From Haliclystus octoradiatus (taxonomy: Eukaryota; Cnidaria; Staurozoa; Stauromedusae; Haliclystidae): 64,000 nt of DNA. The notes under the pieces were generated by a model, which was given only the letters and a program-made list of their open reading frames with translations, was not told the origin of the DNA and did no database searches. The position numbers and the translations under genes are program-made. Of the stretch, positions 42,401 to 57,400 are shown in pieces (the first letter of the stretch is position 1; every line of letters starts with the position of its first letter). Location of the stretch: assembly GCA_916610825.1 (NCBI GenBank), contig OU744453.1, positions 14,260,469 to 14,324,468 of the forward strand, given 5' to 3'.

Positions 42401-45400
42401 TAACAACAGTGGGACAGACACTAACGATCCACGGTTATTACGTGTCAGAAGTCGACGTGGTGATGGTTTTGCTCAGCGTTTAACACAAATGCACACCCTT
42501 CACTTGAGACCAGCACAACATTCAGGTAATCATAATGTAACTAATTACATTAAAACTCAGCTAATATTTCCCTTTTTTAATTCCCCACCTTGCTTGATAT
42601 CCCTACAGAAAGCTGGTTTCTATTTTCCATACAAGCTCTCATATTCCTTTCTTGTTTAATATCTCACCTCGTTCAATGTCCCACTTTTCATCCATATCAG
42701 AGGGGGGATATTAAGCAAGTTCGACTATATCATTAAGCTCTGTATTCATACTTGATTGAATGATTTAAATTGACCAGCAACATTGTTTGGAAAGTCAGAA
42801 ATCTAGAGTAGAAACATCTTTCAAAATTCTTTCAAAATTTTGATATTCACTGCAAAAAGTAAACCGTCAATTGCAACAGACTTTAATATTGTAAATCTAC
42901 TTAGCACCTGCCAAATAAATGTTTTATTGATAAAGCGACAGATTTTCGATGTAACTGTTTGATAGCTATAGAAGTAAAATAGCTGAATACAAAAAATAGA
43001 TTTGATTAAGCGAATGTTTATAAATGTATTTCTAGCGTGAGACTGTGGTGATTTAAAAATATTTCTGTTACTGTACCTTTCAGATTATGCAGAAATCCGA
43101 ATTTTAAGTCGCAATGCAGAAGAAGGCAACCGTGATGGTAGTTTTCTTGATGTATTTGGTGATTCAAGAGATTGGTTTGGTGGCCCACTGAGTAACGTAC
43201 CATCCGCTTTAACACGATGGTGTATTGAAAGTCAAATATTAGATGGTATGATGGTCCAGGACTGTGTCAATGCAATTAAACCAAAAATAATCAAAAAGCT
43301 TTTAAAATTACAACAAGATGAAATGCAACAAAGACGTGAAGAGAAAGCCAAACAAACAGCTAATGATAAATCAAAAACAACAACAAGTAAACAAACACCA
43401 CCATCATCAGAAAAACAAAATTCAAATGAAACACCTAATGAAACAAGTGAAGATACTGCTAATGCATCCTCGTTAAGTGCTGATCAATTAATGCGTAATA
43501 CACCTAATGTTGTAACAATGAACTCAGTACCACATGTAACAATATCATCAGTACCAGGCGAAGATACACATACTGTCGATAGTCATCCACCTTCCGCATC
43601 TGTATCATCTGCAACATCATCAACAACAACAACAACCTCGGCTATGTTTAATACAGTACCTACTGCATCAACGTTAGTAACAACTTCGACAACATCATCT
43701 AATCCTACTTCAGTTATTGGTACTGATAGGCATTGTAATAATGATGATGATTCTAGATCGGTTTTCCCAACGCCGCCAGCACAATTATTCGGTACGCCAT
43801 CTTCAACACCATCACAGGATAATAACTCTGAATCAATGGCAGCTGATCTTGTTGCTGCTATTATGTCACAATTATCAACGGCATCTGGTTGGTCTGCTAT
43901 GACAACTTCTGAGTTGACGTTAGCAATTAACGGTAAATATATATCTCTGTTTTCTTTGCTACATTGACTACACAAGAAAATATGTCCCTGTTGACGCGTT
44001 TTCTGTTACCATTAATTATTTCCTTTATGTTTGTCATAATCATTGTCATCGTTCATTAGGTTCTGTTTGTGTTTTGTATTATGTGGAACTTCTTCCTGTA
44101 CTTGTTTAACTGAGTTAGTTCATTGTCATCGTTCATTAGTTTCTATTTGTGTTTGTAATGTTTCATTGTGATTGATTGCATTCATCGTATTGTTTAGTAT
44201 TTCAATAGTTATAATTTGTGCTTTGTATTATATGGAACTTCTTCCTGTCTGTTTTGTGGTGGAGTTCTGTGTTAAACATGTTTAAGTTAGTTCTGGCCTA
44301 GCCATCGTCTTGTAAACATGTGGTTTTTGAGCTCAACATTCCTCGCCTTTGAGTTAAGTATATGATAGATGACTCTTAGCTTAGAAGTATTTGTGTAATA
44401 TGATTTTGGTGTTACTTTTATATATAATCTTGTTTGTATAACATAATAATTAAAAATGTTATAATTAGTTTATGTCAACGGCTAGCCTGATAAGCTTTGG
44501 AATTTGATATACAGTCCTCTCAATGTCGCCTTCGTTCAAGTTCTTCCAGTAGACAACATTCTAGGATATTTAGTAAACACAGGAACCGTTCACAGTCCCT
44601 TCTTCATTTGAGAATTTATTGTCTCAAAATAACTAAAGTTTAAAAAAATTTGTACTAGAAATAGGAAAATATTTTCTAGCTACATAGACTAGACAATTGT
44701 GTATATTCATATTTCAAGCAGAAACACTTTCTGTGTCAATGCACTCTTCATTTTTCATTTTATATGTTGCATTGTGGAGCATATTGTAATTGTGAGCTGA
44801 AGTAGAACTACGATTTCTATAACTTCTTTGTGGGCAATTGTCACTCCAACAGTTTGAATTAAACCTAAGAAGTTGACCACAGGCCAATGTCTCAATGCAG
44901 TCATATCCCATGTATCTCCCTTCATACAGAAAATATAAATTCTGCGATATTCAACGAATAAAAGGGCTGTGTAGCATTCTATTAGCAGGAGCGATGCACA
45001 GTGATTCCTGAGGAAGGCATTAAGAAATCACGAGCGTACGTTATTCGATGTGTTCAAATCTGTATGTGATTTATTCTATTATAGCCCAGAAGTAATCTGT
45101 AGACATATAGCTTTTTCTCAAATGGCTATTGCCCTGTGAAAAACAGTTCAGGAGTTCATGAACAGTTCATGAACGTTAAATGGCTCTAATTTTCCTGAGC
45201 TGTCCATGAACAGTTCATGAACCCTCATAGACAGTTCATGAACAGTTCATGAACAATTCATGAACACTCAGGAACATGAAACGACGGCAACTTTTGCGCA
45301 ACAAATCTGTTTTTGTCTGACGTATGTTTTTTGTGTTCTGAAGCAGTCTTTTCAAGAGCGGCTAAACGGGACCGGCTTTCACAAGACTTTTCTAGAAAAA

Positions 45401-48400
45401 CTCAGACTGAGCTTAAAAAGAAACCATGTAATGACCGCAACATCGAAAGAGTTCGATACGTTTTGAACGAAATGGTTCGAAAAGGATAACAAGACGTTCG
45501 ATAACAAAAATCCTTGGAAAGACTTTGAAAATGTTTGATGGCCATCAAACACAATGCGACAAATAAAATACACAATGCAACACGTCAGACAAAATCAAAA
45601 GAGTGGCTAAACGACAAGGACTTTCGAAGGATTTAAAAGTCGCGCAAATGTTGCCGTCGTTCGCCCAGGCCTTAGTGCTTTGAATCACGGTTCAACGTAT
45701 TTCAAGAGATTTCTATCTTATAAATCAAGTATTAAACACTTTTTGGGACATATCGGTTATTTAAACATTCGGAAATTCCGAAATTATACGCTGCTCTTGC
45801 TTTATAAAACCCATATTGCACAGAAAGTGTTTAATATTTGTATATTATTACTTGTGCATTTCAATGTCAAATATTTTAATAATACTCTCAGAATATCGTG
45901 GTTATCAGCAATTGATACCCCCAGCAAATATCTCATTTGTTTCTCTTATGTTTAATAGAAACGTTCACGCCACGTGTTGTTAATAGCAACCAAACTTCTT
46001 CAACTGCAACAACATCATCTCTTGATAATCCTGTAACAGAACTTCCACCGGTCTCTTCGACTACATCAACAGCAATTGTAGCATCGTCAGCATCTTCTTC
46101 AGATTCTGAAACAAGTCTTCGAGAACCACTTCTACCAGACTTTTCGCACATAAGACGTGCTAACCTTGTTAGTGCTAACCTCGTTGTTCCAACTACATCT
46201 ACAGAAACAGATGCAACGCCAACAACATCATCATCCAATGTTACACCTGATGATAGTATACAAGTACCTGATGGAGTTGATCCATCGTTTTTAGCTGCTT
46301 TACCAGCTAATATCAGGTAAATGTAATGTGCTGATCAATCCTTTTTAAGCAGATTAATCTTAAGATTAATAATTAATCCAGTTTGATTGATTTTGATGTT
46401 GTAGTAAGTTGTTTTATTCGTACAGTGATGGGAGAGCTCGTCCAATCAGCTAATTTCTTCTTTTTATTGGGTCCAAAACACAAATAGCATTGATTTCACT
46501 TCCTCCCGTCCTTCCTCATTGAACTTTACTTTCCTTCACAATCCCACAAGTTACCTATGTGGTAAAAGCCAATATGGTCAATCCGTATTTATTTTAATTA
46601 GCAGGATAGATTTGTCTCTTATATTCAATATCTTTTTGAATCGATAATAACGTTAGGTAGCGTAATATGAGGTGTTGTATCTTTGTTTTGATGATTTTGA
46701 TATCATTCTCATCATATGAAATATTCCTTTTATGCAGACATGAGAATTTTCAGAATTTTAGCGGATTTCAGACTATTTTTGGCCTTGTGAAGCTGTAGTT
46801 ATTGCTTTTTGCCATTCAATTCTATTGAAATTTATCAAGATATTGTAGATTTCAGACTATTTTTGAAATTTCAATTCTCATGTCAGTTTACGTGATTAAT
46901 GACAATGCTTTCTGCTGTAATTCATGACGTGGTTTATGTTATTGTACCAGAATATCATGTACCTGCCTTCTTAATACTCAACTTTGTTGGTGGATTGTTT
47001 ACTTGTAGGGAAGAGGTAATGCGTGAACAACTAGGCATCCGTCCACGATCGACTGCAGCACCAACACAAGGTGCCTCAACTTCCTCAAGTGGCATCACTG
47101 AAGTTAGTCCAGAATTTTTAGCTGCATTGCCTGCAGATGTGCAAGAAGAGGTAAAATTTAAATGTTATCATGCATCCAGTCTTATGGTTTCCTTGTAGAT
47201 TTTATGTGGTACTGTTACTGATTATTATTTTTGCATTTTCACATGCACATTGTTTTGTAGTTTGTTAATATCATTAGTGCAATGTGCAACCCACAACTCT
47301 GATGATTGAACAATATGTCGTGTGATTGAAGATCTAACATTCTGTTCCCGTTGAAAATTAACTTCAATTTCTTATTTCAGGTCCTTGAAATGCAGCGAAT
47401 GGAACAAGCACGTCTTCAAACACAACAACAACCACCTGAACAACCAGTTGATCCTGCTGCCTTTGTACGTAATCTTGATCCCAGTCTGCGACGTCAAGTT
47501 CTAGCTGATATGGATGATACTGTATTAGCTTTACTGCCTTCGGATTTAAACTCAGAAGCACTCGGTCTTCGTCGAGAGCTGGAAAGTCGACAGCAACAAT
47601 ATTTCCAAGACAGATCACTTTTAACACGCGGTGATGCTGCTGCCTCGCTGTTCTCTCAACTGATTCGTCCATCAGGCTTCACATCTCGTAGGCTAACTTC
47701 CAATGGTGGCCTACAGTTCTCTCAAATCGCCCATTTACTACCTTCAAGTCGTGGTACTAATGATCAATCGTCTAGACAGAATGGAGATTCTAATTTCAAG
47801 AAAGGTGGTGCAAAGCAATTATTAGATCGTGACAGTTTAACGTGTTTGCTTGTTCTACTATTTCTCGATGAACCTAAACTGAATCTGACACGATTATATC
47901 GAGTGTTTCGTAATCTATGTTGTCATAACAAAACGCGTGCCTGGGTTATAAACTCGTTGATATCGATTCTACGTAAAACTAGTGTTCACTACAGAGATCA
48001 TACTGCTGCACCTGGTGCTAGCAATGATTCTCCAAGTACTAGCAATTCTAATTGGTTATCACGTTGCCTAGATTCATCACTTGGCTCTCGTGTTAATCTT
48101 TTTCAAATTCAACAAGGTAGTGGGAAATATTCTGCTTCAAATCGCAATGGTTTAGTTACTTTACATCCTCACGCACTTAATTTTGTATGCAAACACACAC
48201 TTGACGCCTTAGCTTTTCTTGCAAAATGTTTTCCTCTAAGTTTTGCCCCATCGAATGATCGCCAAGATACAAAAGAAACAGACGATACTACTAAGAAAAC
48301 ATCAACAAATATTGGTACCAAACAAACTCGCCAAGATGTATCTCCAGCTGTTTCTATATCGCCAGAAAAACGTGATGAAATATGGGATATCCTAGTCAAA

Positions 48401-51400
48401 TTGAATTCATCTGCTCCTGGACAAAAAGGGCGACCCCTACCTGTCGTAATGGATGAACTAGCTGAAGCTGATTCGCCAACTTCATTTAATGCATCACCGC
48501 TTGGTCAAGTATTAGCCATGCTGTCACATCCTGTCATCCAACGCAGTACGTCACTAGCTGATAAGCTGTTGCGTTTATTGGCAGTTATATCAATGTCACT
48601 ACCAGAGGTTTCTTCAACGTTGAATAAACAATCAACAATGGAATATAATGATATTGATAATGCGCATGGTAGTATTCCAGGCCCATCGTCTAGTCAAGCT
48701 GTTACATTCTCTAATGTTGATACTGTGGTCAATAACTCAGAAGTGTTTGCTGAGGACATTTACAGAGCAAACCATGATTCTGATGTTGCTGGTGCAATGT
48801 CTGAGTCTGGTTCTGTCGCTTCATCATTGATTGTTGAACGTTCACCTGTTAGGGTAGATGATGCTAATATGTCTTATAGCGGCCCACGATCGCCTCATGC
48901 TGAGTCAGTAGTGTCTTCATTCTCTGATGGGACAGTTGCCCATAGTGATTCTGGCGCACCACATGGCGATGGTCAGTTTGCTGAACCAATGGAAGTTGAT
49001 CAATCTCTACCGCCAAACAGTGACACATCTTCAACAGGTACACATTAACATGACTTACTTGTATTATGAACAACTGTGACCCACATTGAGCTTCTTATCA
49101 AATATCACCATGCCCGCATATGCAACTTGTCATCCCTCTATTGTTAAATATATTTAAAGTTCTTACTTTTAGCAATTTTATTACAAGAAGCGTTTCATTC
49201 ATTTTAGAAAAATCTCACTTGGTCGAATGTCTGGTTTTTACTTGTTTTTGATTTTGCTCTATGATTATCCAATTTCCACGGGAATTTTACTTGCAAAATT
49301 GCATGTCTATATACAAGCATCTTGCTAGACCAAACCAAAAAATAAACCTTGGAACTGTACTACAAAAACTGGTACTATCCTTGCTAGAGTAAAGCTTATG
49401 CGTATCATATAGTTCTTGTGTTTATGCTTATCATTGATATCAGACTTTCAGTCAATGTGCATTGATATCACACCAGACCTTTACAGGACTAAATGAAAGG
49501 ATAGTGATAAATGACTCTCCTCAAAATGTTTAGGAGAGCTGTGGGAGAGTGATTCTGGAAAAAAACTAATGTCAGTATTCATTGATAACTGACATTGAAA
49601 GAGTAGATTTTGTTTGTTTATTCATCAAGCTATAATCACTGCACAATATTGTTTACAACATTAAAGTAATTTATTGCTGTCAGCAATTTAAAAAAAAAAT
49701 TGTGAATAAATTATTTCACTTTTTTGTGAAAAAACTATTTATCCAAACACTTTTTTCGTTAATAAAGTTGAATGTCTAAAGTATTTTTTTGAAATTCACT
49801 CCATTCATGAGACTCTTTGCTGATGATACTAAAACGTTAAAAACTTTTTAAAAGAGAGGAAAAGCTACGAAAAACACATGCAACATAAATTGTAAACAGC
49901 ATCATTCTATACCATTTTCATTACCACCTATGTTATTTTGTACTGTTTTTAGGAACACGTGCATCTCCAGACCATGGGTCCATCTCAAATCAATCAGACC
50001 ATGACCACTTATTATCAAACGAATCAGTAGTACTTGAAAGTCAATTGCGTCTTGCTGCAAATGTGTTAACATCCGGCGTATGTTCGGAAGATGGCCTTGA
50101 AGATGCTACGACATTGTTACTCCAATTATCACGTGTACATCCACACACTAGAATAATAGTTTTGAGTCTACTTATGGAAGGTGCTGTTGATTTAGCATCA
50201 GCGTTATGCACAGAAATCAAAACATTGCTGTCTGAACTGCGTGCTTATAATTCAAGCAAGGGGAAAATCAATGTCAAAGATAATAGGCAAAAGGTATGTG
50301 TAGGGTTATCTACTTATCACTTATCATTACTCCTTGTATTATACTACTGCTAAATGCTGTGGTAATCCGTAGTTTTAAGGCGGTATGTAGCATTTGTGAA
50401 TCTCCAGTATATTATAGTCAAACTTGATTAATATCACTCGTTTAGTACAGATGAATAGGGTGACATTTAGCGTGGTGGGATATTAAGCAAATTAGGCATG
50501 TGAGAGTTTGTATGGAGAACGGAAAATGGAAATGAGCTTATGTGGGGATGTTAAGCAAGGGTATTTCCTCACTTGTTGGTATCCTACTTTTTGAGTTGGG
50601 TTCTCTGTTGCACCGAAAGGGGAAAATTAAGCTGAATTGGCTGTAGCATCATTGAGTTTTTGAAGTTTTGTGCTGTGTTTACTATTTCCAAGTTACAATA
50701 TTATCCGTAATATTGTGCATAATTTTGCATTCTTCGATATTGGAGTGAAATGTGTTCACAATTTCCGAATGGTGCTTCAAATTCTAGTATGTCAAAAGGA
50801 TTTCCAATCCAATGAGTTGCTATTATGGCAGTAGTTATCTACACTAAAGCTATCGACGAATTCAAACTTTAATCCCTGTTCATGTACCACTATAGATCTC
50901 TCGACTCAAACTTAATTTTGCTCTATAAGAATAACGACATTTGTTTAATATCTATATATATATAGCAGCAGACAAGTACATGTTTCTGGCCATTAGCCTT
51001 CATCAGTACTGCTCAGTGAGCGAACAAGGAACTGACTTCAGTATACACCTAAGTCAAGATGAGTTATAAATGTGATGAAAAAATTCATCACATGAAAAAA
51101 ACATCTGTGCCATACCAGAGTGCTCAAACTACCGAAGTATATATATGCATTGATGTTCTTCATTTCTTCGTCTGTATTTTGGATAATTTGGATATTTTCA
51201 TTACACATAATATGACAAGGTTTCAGCCTTCTGTAATCACGTTGTCAAACCAAAACCTCATTGAGATTAAATCTAACAAGCTTTGGATTATTCTGAAGAA
51301 TTTCTGCATGAAAAGCTTTGAAGTGTTCCATTATGGTTTGTTCATGATTATTTGATTTTCAAAGAAAAGAGGGTCCAAAAAATGATATGAAATAAGAAAA

Positions 51401-54400
51401 CCATATTGATACAGTAATTGAAAACCTTGAATTTCTAAAATCTTGAATTTATGCTGGCCTTTCGGGCAGTGTCCGACAAAAGGTTCAACCTTCTGGAATC
51501 CTAGAGGTATTTCAACATGCTCTCCTGAATTTTATTGTTAATGTTTGACCAATAAATCATTGAAAATATCTTTTTTTTTCTGAATTTGTTCTAACCTTCC
51601 AAAATCTAGGATTCCAGGAATCCTACTACACCAGGTTTCCAGGAATTTTGCGCCTTGTGACAGCCTGAAGTCTATATGTCGAAGTGCTATCCCATGGTAC
51701 TGTTTTAATTTGTTTTACCTACACCTTATTTTGCATTACTTAATTTTGCTCTCTTTCTACTCGCTCAGTTGTTAAAGCGCTATGGGAATGTTGTGGTACA
51801 TCAGCAACCTGGTCGTTCTCAACCATGGCGTGGGAGAGGTGGAAGATTTGCATCCCATTTGCAAGGTCATATCACATCTGCCATTATGGGTGGCAGTAGA
51901 GGAAATAACCGTGCATCAGCTGCCCCTAAAACGGTAAGATAACACACATGATACAGTAATATATATGCACAATATAAAAAGGTGTGTCACCTCCCCTTGC
52001 AAAACATGGATTAACAGTTTGCTTATCATATTTCCGTAAAAGTTTCTACTGTCTAGAATTTTATGATCTGTTCATGAATTTCGTGAATTGAAAGAATTCG
52101 CTTATCCAAACAGAAATATGGTTTCATACATACTTGATCTGTATTAATTTTGACTTTTTATGCCCAACAAATTTTATTTATAATAAATCAAATTATATGT
52201 TTCCATGAATGACATTATCAGATCGAAAAAAAAATTTGTGATTGAATCTATAATGCTTTGTAATTCTTAAGAAATGTTATCAAAAGGATTGACTCAGATA
52301 GTAGGCTTGCAACAAGACTTTCAGATCTGATCAGTTGTGGTTCAAATCTCCAGAAGCTCAACTCATTTATCTGAACTTCAAATGAGTATTATCTTCTGAT
52401 GGCAGATCAAATGATCTAGACAGGCTTGCATCATTGCATTATGATGAGTTGTGGTGTACCGTCACATGCTGAGAATCATAGTATATCTGCCATGAAAGCT
52501 GTTGGAATGGATTTTGCAGACACTGTGGATAAGCCTCTTCTGAGTTACTTGTCGATTTCATATTTCTCATTTTAATACCAGTCACTAGAAATTAACCACA
52601 GGAAAATTCTATTAAATTTACTCTGTTTATCCCACCTACAAACAATAAAACTTTTAAACTCCAAACAAGGCTCTTTGCTGCTCCCATTTTCAATATTGTT
52701 AACATCATTCCATAATGGTTGTGATATTTCAATTTTAGGTGATCTACGATCTTCATTTGCCATCGATGGCTGTGTTAACGAGTAAACGATGTAATCAGAG
52801 TCTACTATTACGAGTTCTTAAAGTCATTCTTGAGTTGAGAGCAACAACAAAGAACATTAAGAAGAGAGACAATCTCAGTCAAGCGCGATCATCAAGAGGT
52901 ATGTTTGGCATCTATTCTTACTTGTAATGTGGTATATAAGAATGCCAGCAAATCTACCAGGGTCCGTCGATTAAATGTTGATTGTAGGATGCTCATAGTA
53001 ATTTTGAAAAGTATACCTCATAACTGCTATCAATAACTATTTATAACTTGGTGTAGTGGCTAGGGCGTTGGACCACGGCCCGCAGGGTCTCGGGCTCAAT
53101 CCCTGTCTGGAGCACTATAGGTTGGCGTCAGGAAGGGCATCCGGCTATTAAACGCACACAAGCTTCAAAATACTAACAAATTAACCAACCACCAACAACC
53201 AACAACCGATGGAAAAAAGCTGCAAGCTTACCCGGTTTGTGGATAAATGAAAAATCCCCCCAAAAAATAATAATAACTGCCTTCTGGAATCCAAGGGGCA
53301 TTTCAATATTTTCTTTTGAATTATTTGTTGAAGTTTGACTAATAAATCATAGAACTATCAATTTCTTCTGAATTTGCTCTATCCTTCCGAAATCTAGGAT
53401 TGCAAGATGCCTACTTTTGTCGGACCCTGGCTATCAATGTGAGCCAACTGATAGTTAGCTATACATACAAGCATAATGTTTTTATTTTCATATTATATTC
53501 TAAGTTGAGAGAATTAACAGTTGTATGATGGCTATGTGGTAAGCAAGATAGTGGGAGTCTAAACATTTAATGGCATAACATTGACCACCGCGCCTTGTAG
53601 GCTCAAAGTTTGTGAATGGCATTTTTCAAGTCATAAATAGTGTAATGAATCAGTGCATATTCAAAGAGTGAGCGAAACACCGCCTGTCAATTTCATGCCG
53701 CTAAGTAGCATATTGTGTTTTCTAGATATCTTTAATTGCTTAGTAGTTTTGTGAGGAAATTGTTGTTCAGTTTGTTCTCATTCAGAAATAACAACATTTT
53801 TACAGTTCCTTAGTTGCATACTATAAATAGATCTAGATGTAAACTATAGTAAATGCCTTTTTACCAAACCGTATTGGTGTGCATATAAGTCATCACACCG
53901 CGTATAAGTCAACCCCCCTTTGTAGTGTTGAACATCCCGTAAAACACATTGGTTGCGTGTATAACTCGAGTGAAAAAATCAATGAACTGACAACATAATT
54001 ATGATGCAAAACCAAATTATTGATGTAAACTTTCTGGTGTAATATCCAGTTAGCATATACCAAGACGGTACTATTTCCATTGTCTGTGTTTCGATCGTCA
54101 TACTCATCATGGTGATCATCAATTTTACAGAAACCGTCTTGGTCTTCAAGTAACAAATAACTTTTTTCAAATTAATGAGTTTCGTTTGCTTCCACTTTAT
54201 TTTAATAGGTGGACGTCTTCGGCAAAATCTCCATGGCAACTATGATGGATTAAGAGAGGTTGTTGCAGCCCTTGAAGCAGATGTTGAAGCAATGTATGAA
54301 ATCATTGATCGATTTGATTCTGGTTCACAAAGTCAATCGGATAGGCGGCAAGTTGCTGATGCGACTGGTGCTGCTAATGCTATTGCTGGTAATATCGCTG

Positions 54401-57400
54401 CTATTTCTGCTGATGCTCAGGTAAGGAATCATATTATTTTATCGATGATGTTTCATTTTAATGCAGTGTAACCCACCTAAATGCAAGTCAAAATTGTCAA
54501 CGATTCCATTGCAGTTATCCAAATTTTCACTTATCGATAATTGTTCAATAAAGACATGACAACAAAATAGTCTATAGATTTGTAAAACCAGTTTGCATAT
54601 ATGCGGGATTTTACTTACCCGAATTGCTTTTCAAGCTGGTTCGACTGTAATGCATTCATGATCATTGATCACACAGTGCCTCGATGGTATCATCTCTAAT
54701 GTTTAATAGGATCTGACTTGTATAATTTTAATCTGGATGCAGCGCGTTATGCCGCTTTTCACCACACTGGCATCTGATGATATGTGATTCAAATTCCCTC
54801 AATGTCAACTCATCCTTGACTTTTTCTGAACATCAATTATTGCTGTGTTGAATTATAATGCGCTATGGCTGACCGCTGTGTCTCTTGACCAATGACATGA
54901 ATGCCGATTTGGAATGAAGTTTGCTGGATTCGATTTGCATTGTTACGCCCCAACTGAAATCAAATCAGTTAAAATCATTTGCCGGTTTTGCACTATGTAC
55001 TCGGCGAAATATGGATTCCACCAGAAAGTGGTATGGGTGAGTACGATAGGTGGCCACCGTGCGCATTGTTGCTTATTGAAGGACATGATAAGCTACAATG
55101 TTTTTCGCACAGGATCATCAGGATGGATTCTGACCACCAGAGTTAATTCGTAATTGTGTAATCCCAATTGTATGGCAAGTGGTTCGTCCAGTGTTTGCTT
55201 TGCATTATATCGTTCATGTTACTGTGTTGACTTTCAGCAAGAAGCAAATGCTGCCGAAGATGCTACCCAATCAACGTCGTCACAGCAACAAGAACAAGAT
55301 CCATCTGTTCCAGGCCTTGTCAGAGTCCCTGAAACAGGAGATAATACATCGACAAAAGCAGAAGAACCCTTACAAGGACCGCCACTACCTCCATTAAGTA
55401 GTTTGTTAATGCTGGATGAGTTATGGGATGTGCTAGGTAAGTGTTGATGGCATGACATTGCTAAACATCTTATGAACGTTGTGTAAGTATAGTTATCTAG
55501 ATGAATATTGGACTGATACCAATCAAAATTGTCCAATGTACCTAAGCGAATCATAGTCCAGGGGCTACTTTGATACTTTCTGCATGGGTGTATGCCATTT
55601 TGAGTATATTCTAGCACCCCAAAATTTCCAAAATCTCTATTATTTACTAAATTGTTTACTTTAAAATGTCGTTTGAGCTTTCATAACAGGAAATTTGCTG
55701 GCTTCACAGCTGTAAAACAGAAATTTCGCAACAGGAACCCAATGTTGAAAATTCTATGACTCAAAATTGTCAGCATAAGGTCAAAATGGTGTTCTTAAAA
55801 CTGACACGTCTCCATAAAGTGTCCCCCGAGGATCAGATTACAGTATATTTAAGTAGGAAATTTGTTAGGCTCTACTAAATACTGTAGTATGACATTGCGT
55901 GGCAGATTCCTAACAGTTGTGAGTTAATGCCTTGATTTAACAATTATGTAGCGAATGCAATGCTAATTGAAGATTTTGATCAAGTATCCGATTGAGTAAA
56001 TGTCAACGTTTTAATCCTTGAAAGGAATGCTATCAAGGACATTGATTGAGAAAAAGTTTGAGCACAAATTTACAAAAGAACATTATTACAATCAAAACAG
56101 CATACATGTGATGTATCTTAATTCCCTGTCGTCATGTATTCGTGATGTAAAAATCTGGAGTTAAATCAATCCATTTAGAACAGAGATTTTACAATCTGAG
56201 CAACTTGTCAGCCCTATAGGTGTGATTTTACTTTGGACGATCTCGATAACCTATCTGCTTTGTTTTGTTGTAGGTGAATGTTTGACAGAATTAGCAGAGA
56301 CCTCAGATCCTAATGCTGTTCTAGTCCTCCAACAGGGCGTTGAGGCCTTCTTCCTTGTTCACGGTGGTGAGAAAGATGCAGTTGGATTAAAACGAAGATC
56401 TAGTACAACACTTGATTCACAAGCTAGTTTATCAGCTCTGAATATTGCGCCTCAAAGTCCTCCTCCGCCGTCACCAGGTGGAATGTCTCTCAGTCCATCA
56501 AGAACAACATCAATATCTTCATTTTCACCTGATTTACCTTTGGATACGCAAAAGTTCCTACGATTTGCTGGTATGTGCAAAGTAGGATCATTATCTAGTC
56601 CACATATCAAGCATTGATAACACTATTCTACGATAATTTCAATCCTGTTTAAATGTTTGTACACTGTATTTTACTTTTGACATCTATTACCATTTGCTAC
56701 TTTAAAATGGGCAATTGTCAAATTTTCAGTACAGCTCAACGTTCCTATAGTCTGATTGCATAGTATACAATAAAGTCCCTTTACAATTTACTGAAATACT
56801 TTTGAAATTGGAACTAGCGCTATTTAAATGTTCTGTCATCGAAACGAGCGATAATAACTCATTACACTTACACTGCCTCTTCGCTTCCCTTTAGAAACAC
56901 ATCGTACTGTCTTGAACCAAATCTTACGTCAATCAAATAGTAACCTTGGTGATGGTCCATTTTCTGTCCTTGTTAATTACACACGTGTTCTTGATTTTGA
57001 TGTCAAGCGAAGATATTTTCGACAAGAGCTTGAAAAGATGGACAAGGTATGTTTGTTGAAATAATGCTAGATCATAGCGTTCTTTGTCTTGAAGGATACA
57101 TAGGAGTATTCACGTCAGCCCACGCCATTGGCTTAAATAGCTGATTGCATACCATAGTGATTAATGAGTGGCATCGTGATGCAAAAAGTGTAATTCAGAT
57201 TGTTAATACAATGTACAAGCCTTTGGCTTGCGGTCTGCACCCAAGGTCAATCATCCTCCGGATCCCTCAAAGAAGTCGTTTGGGTATTATTATTATAGAT
57301 ACTACTTTGGCACTATGTAAATGCAAGTGGAATAATGTTCACATCAGGCACTGATACAATTGATTAGTCATCAACCAGCAGGTCTACTTAGAAATCGCGC

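Noticed and set aside
44985..45035. Possible hammerhead (CTGAGGAAGGC...GAAATC)
   Set aside because: CTGANGA fits, but stem II does not pair and no cleavage triplet is in position.
45933..46238. Antisense open frame over HUWE1 coding exon
   Set aside because: Shadow of the Ser/Thr-rich coding exon; composition explains the lack of stops.
51059..51355. 98-codon open frame in the HUWE1 intron
   Set aside because: No recognisable domain, AT-rich composition like the intron, and no splice continuity with the gene.
54740..55145. Additional coding exon of HUWE1
   Set aside because: The open frames here overlap a decayed SINE, and the flanking exons (ending 54420, starting 55238) already join in phase.
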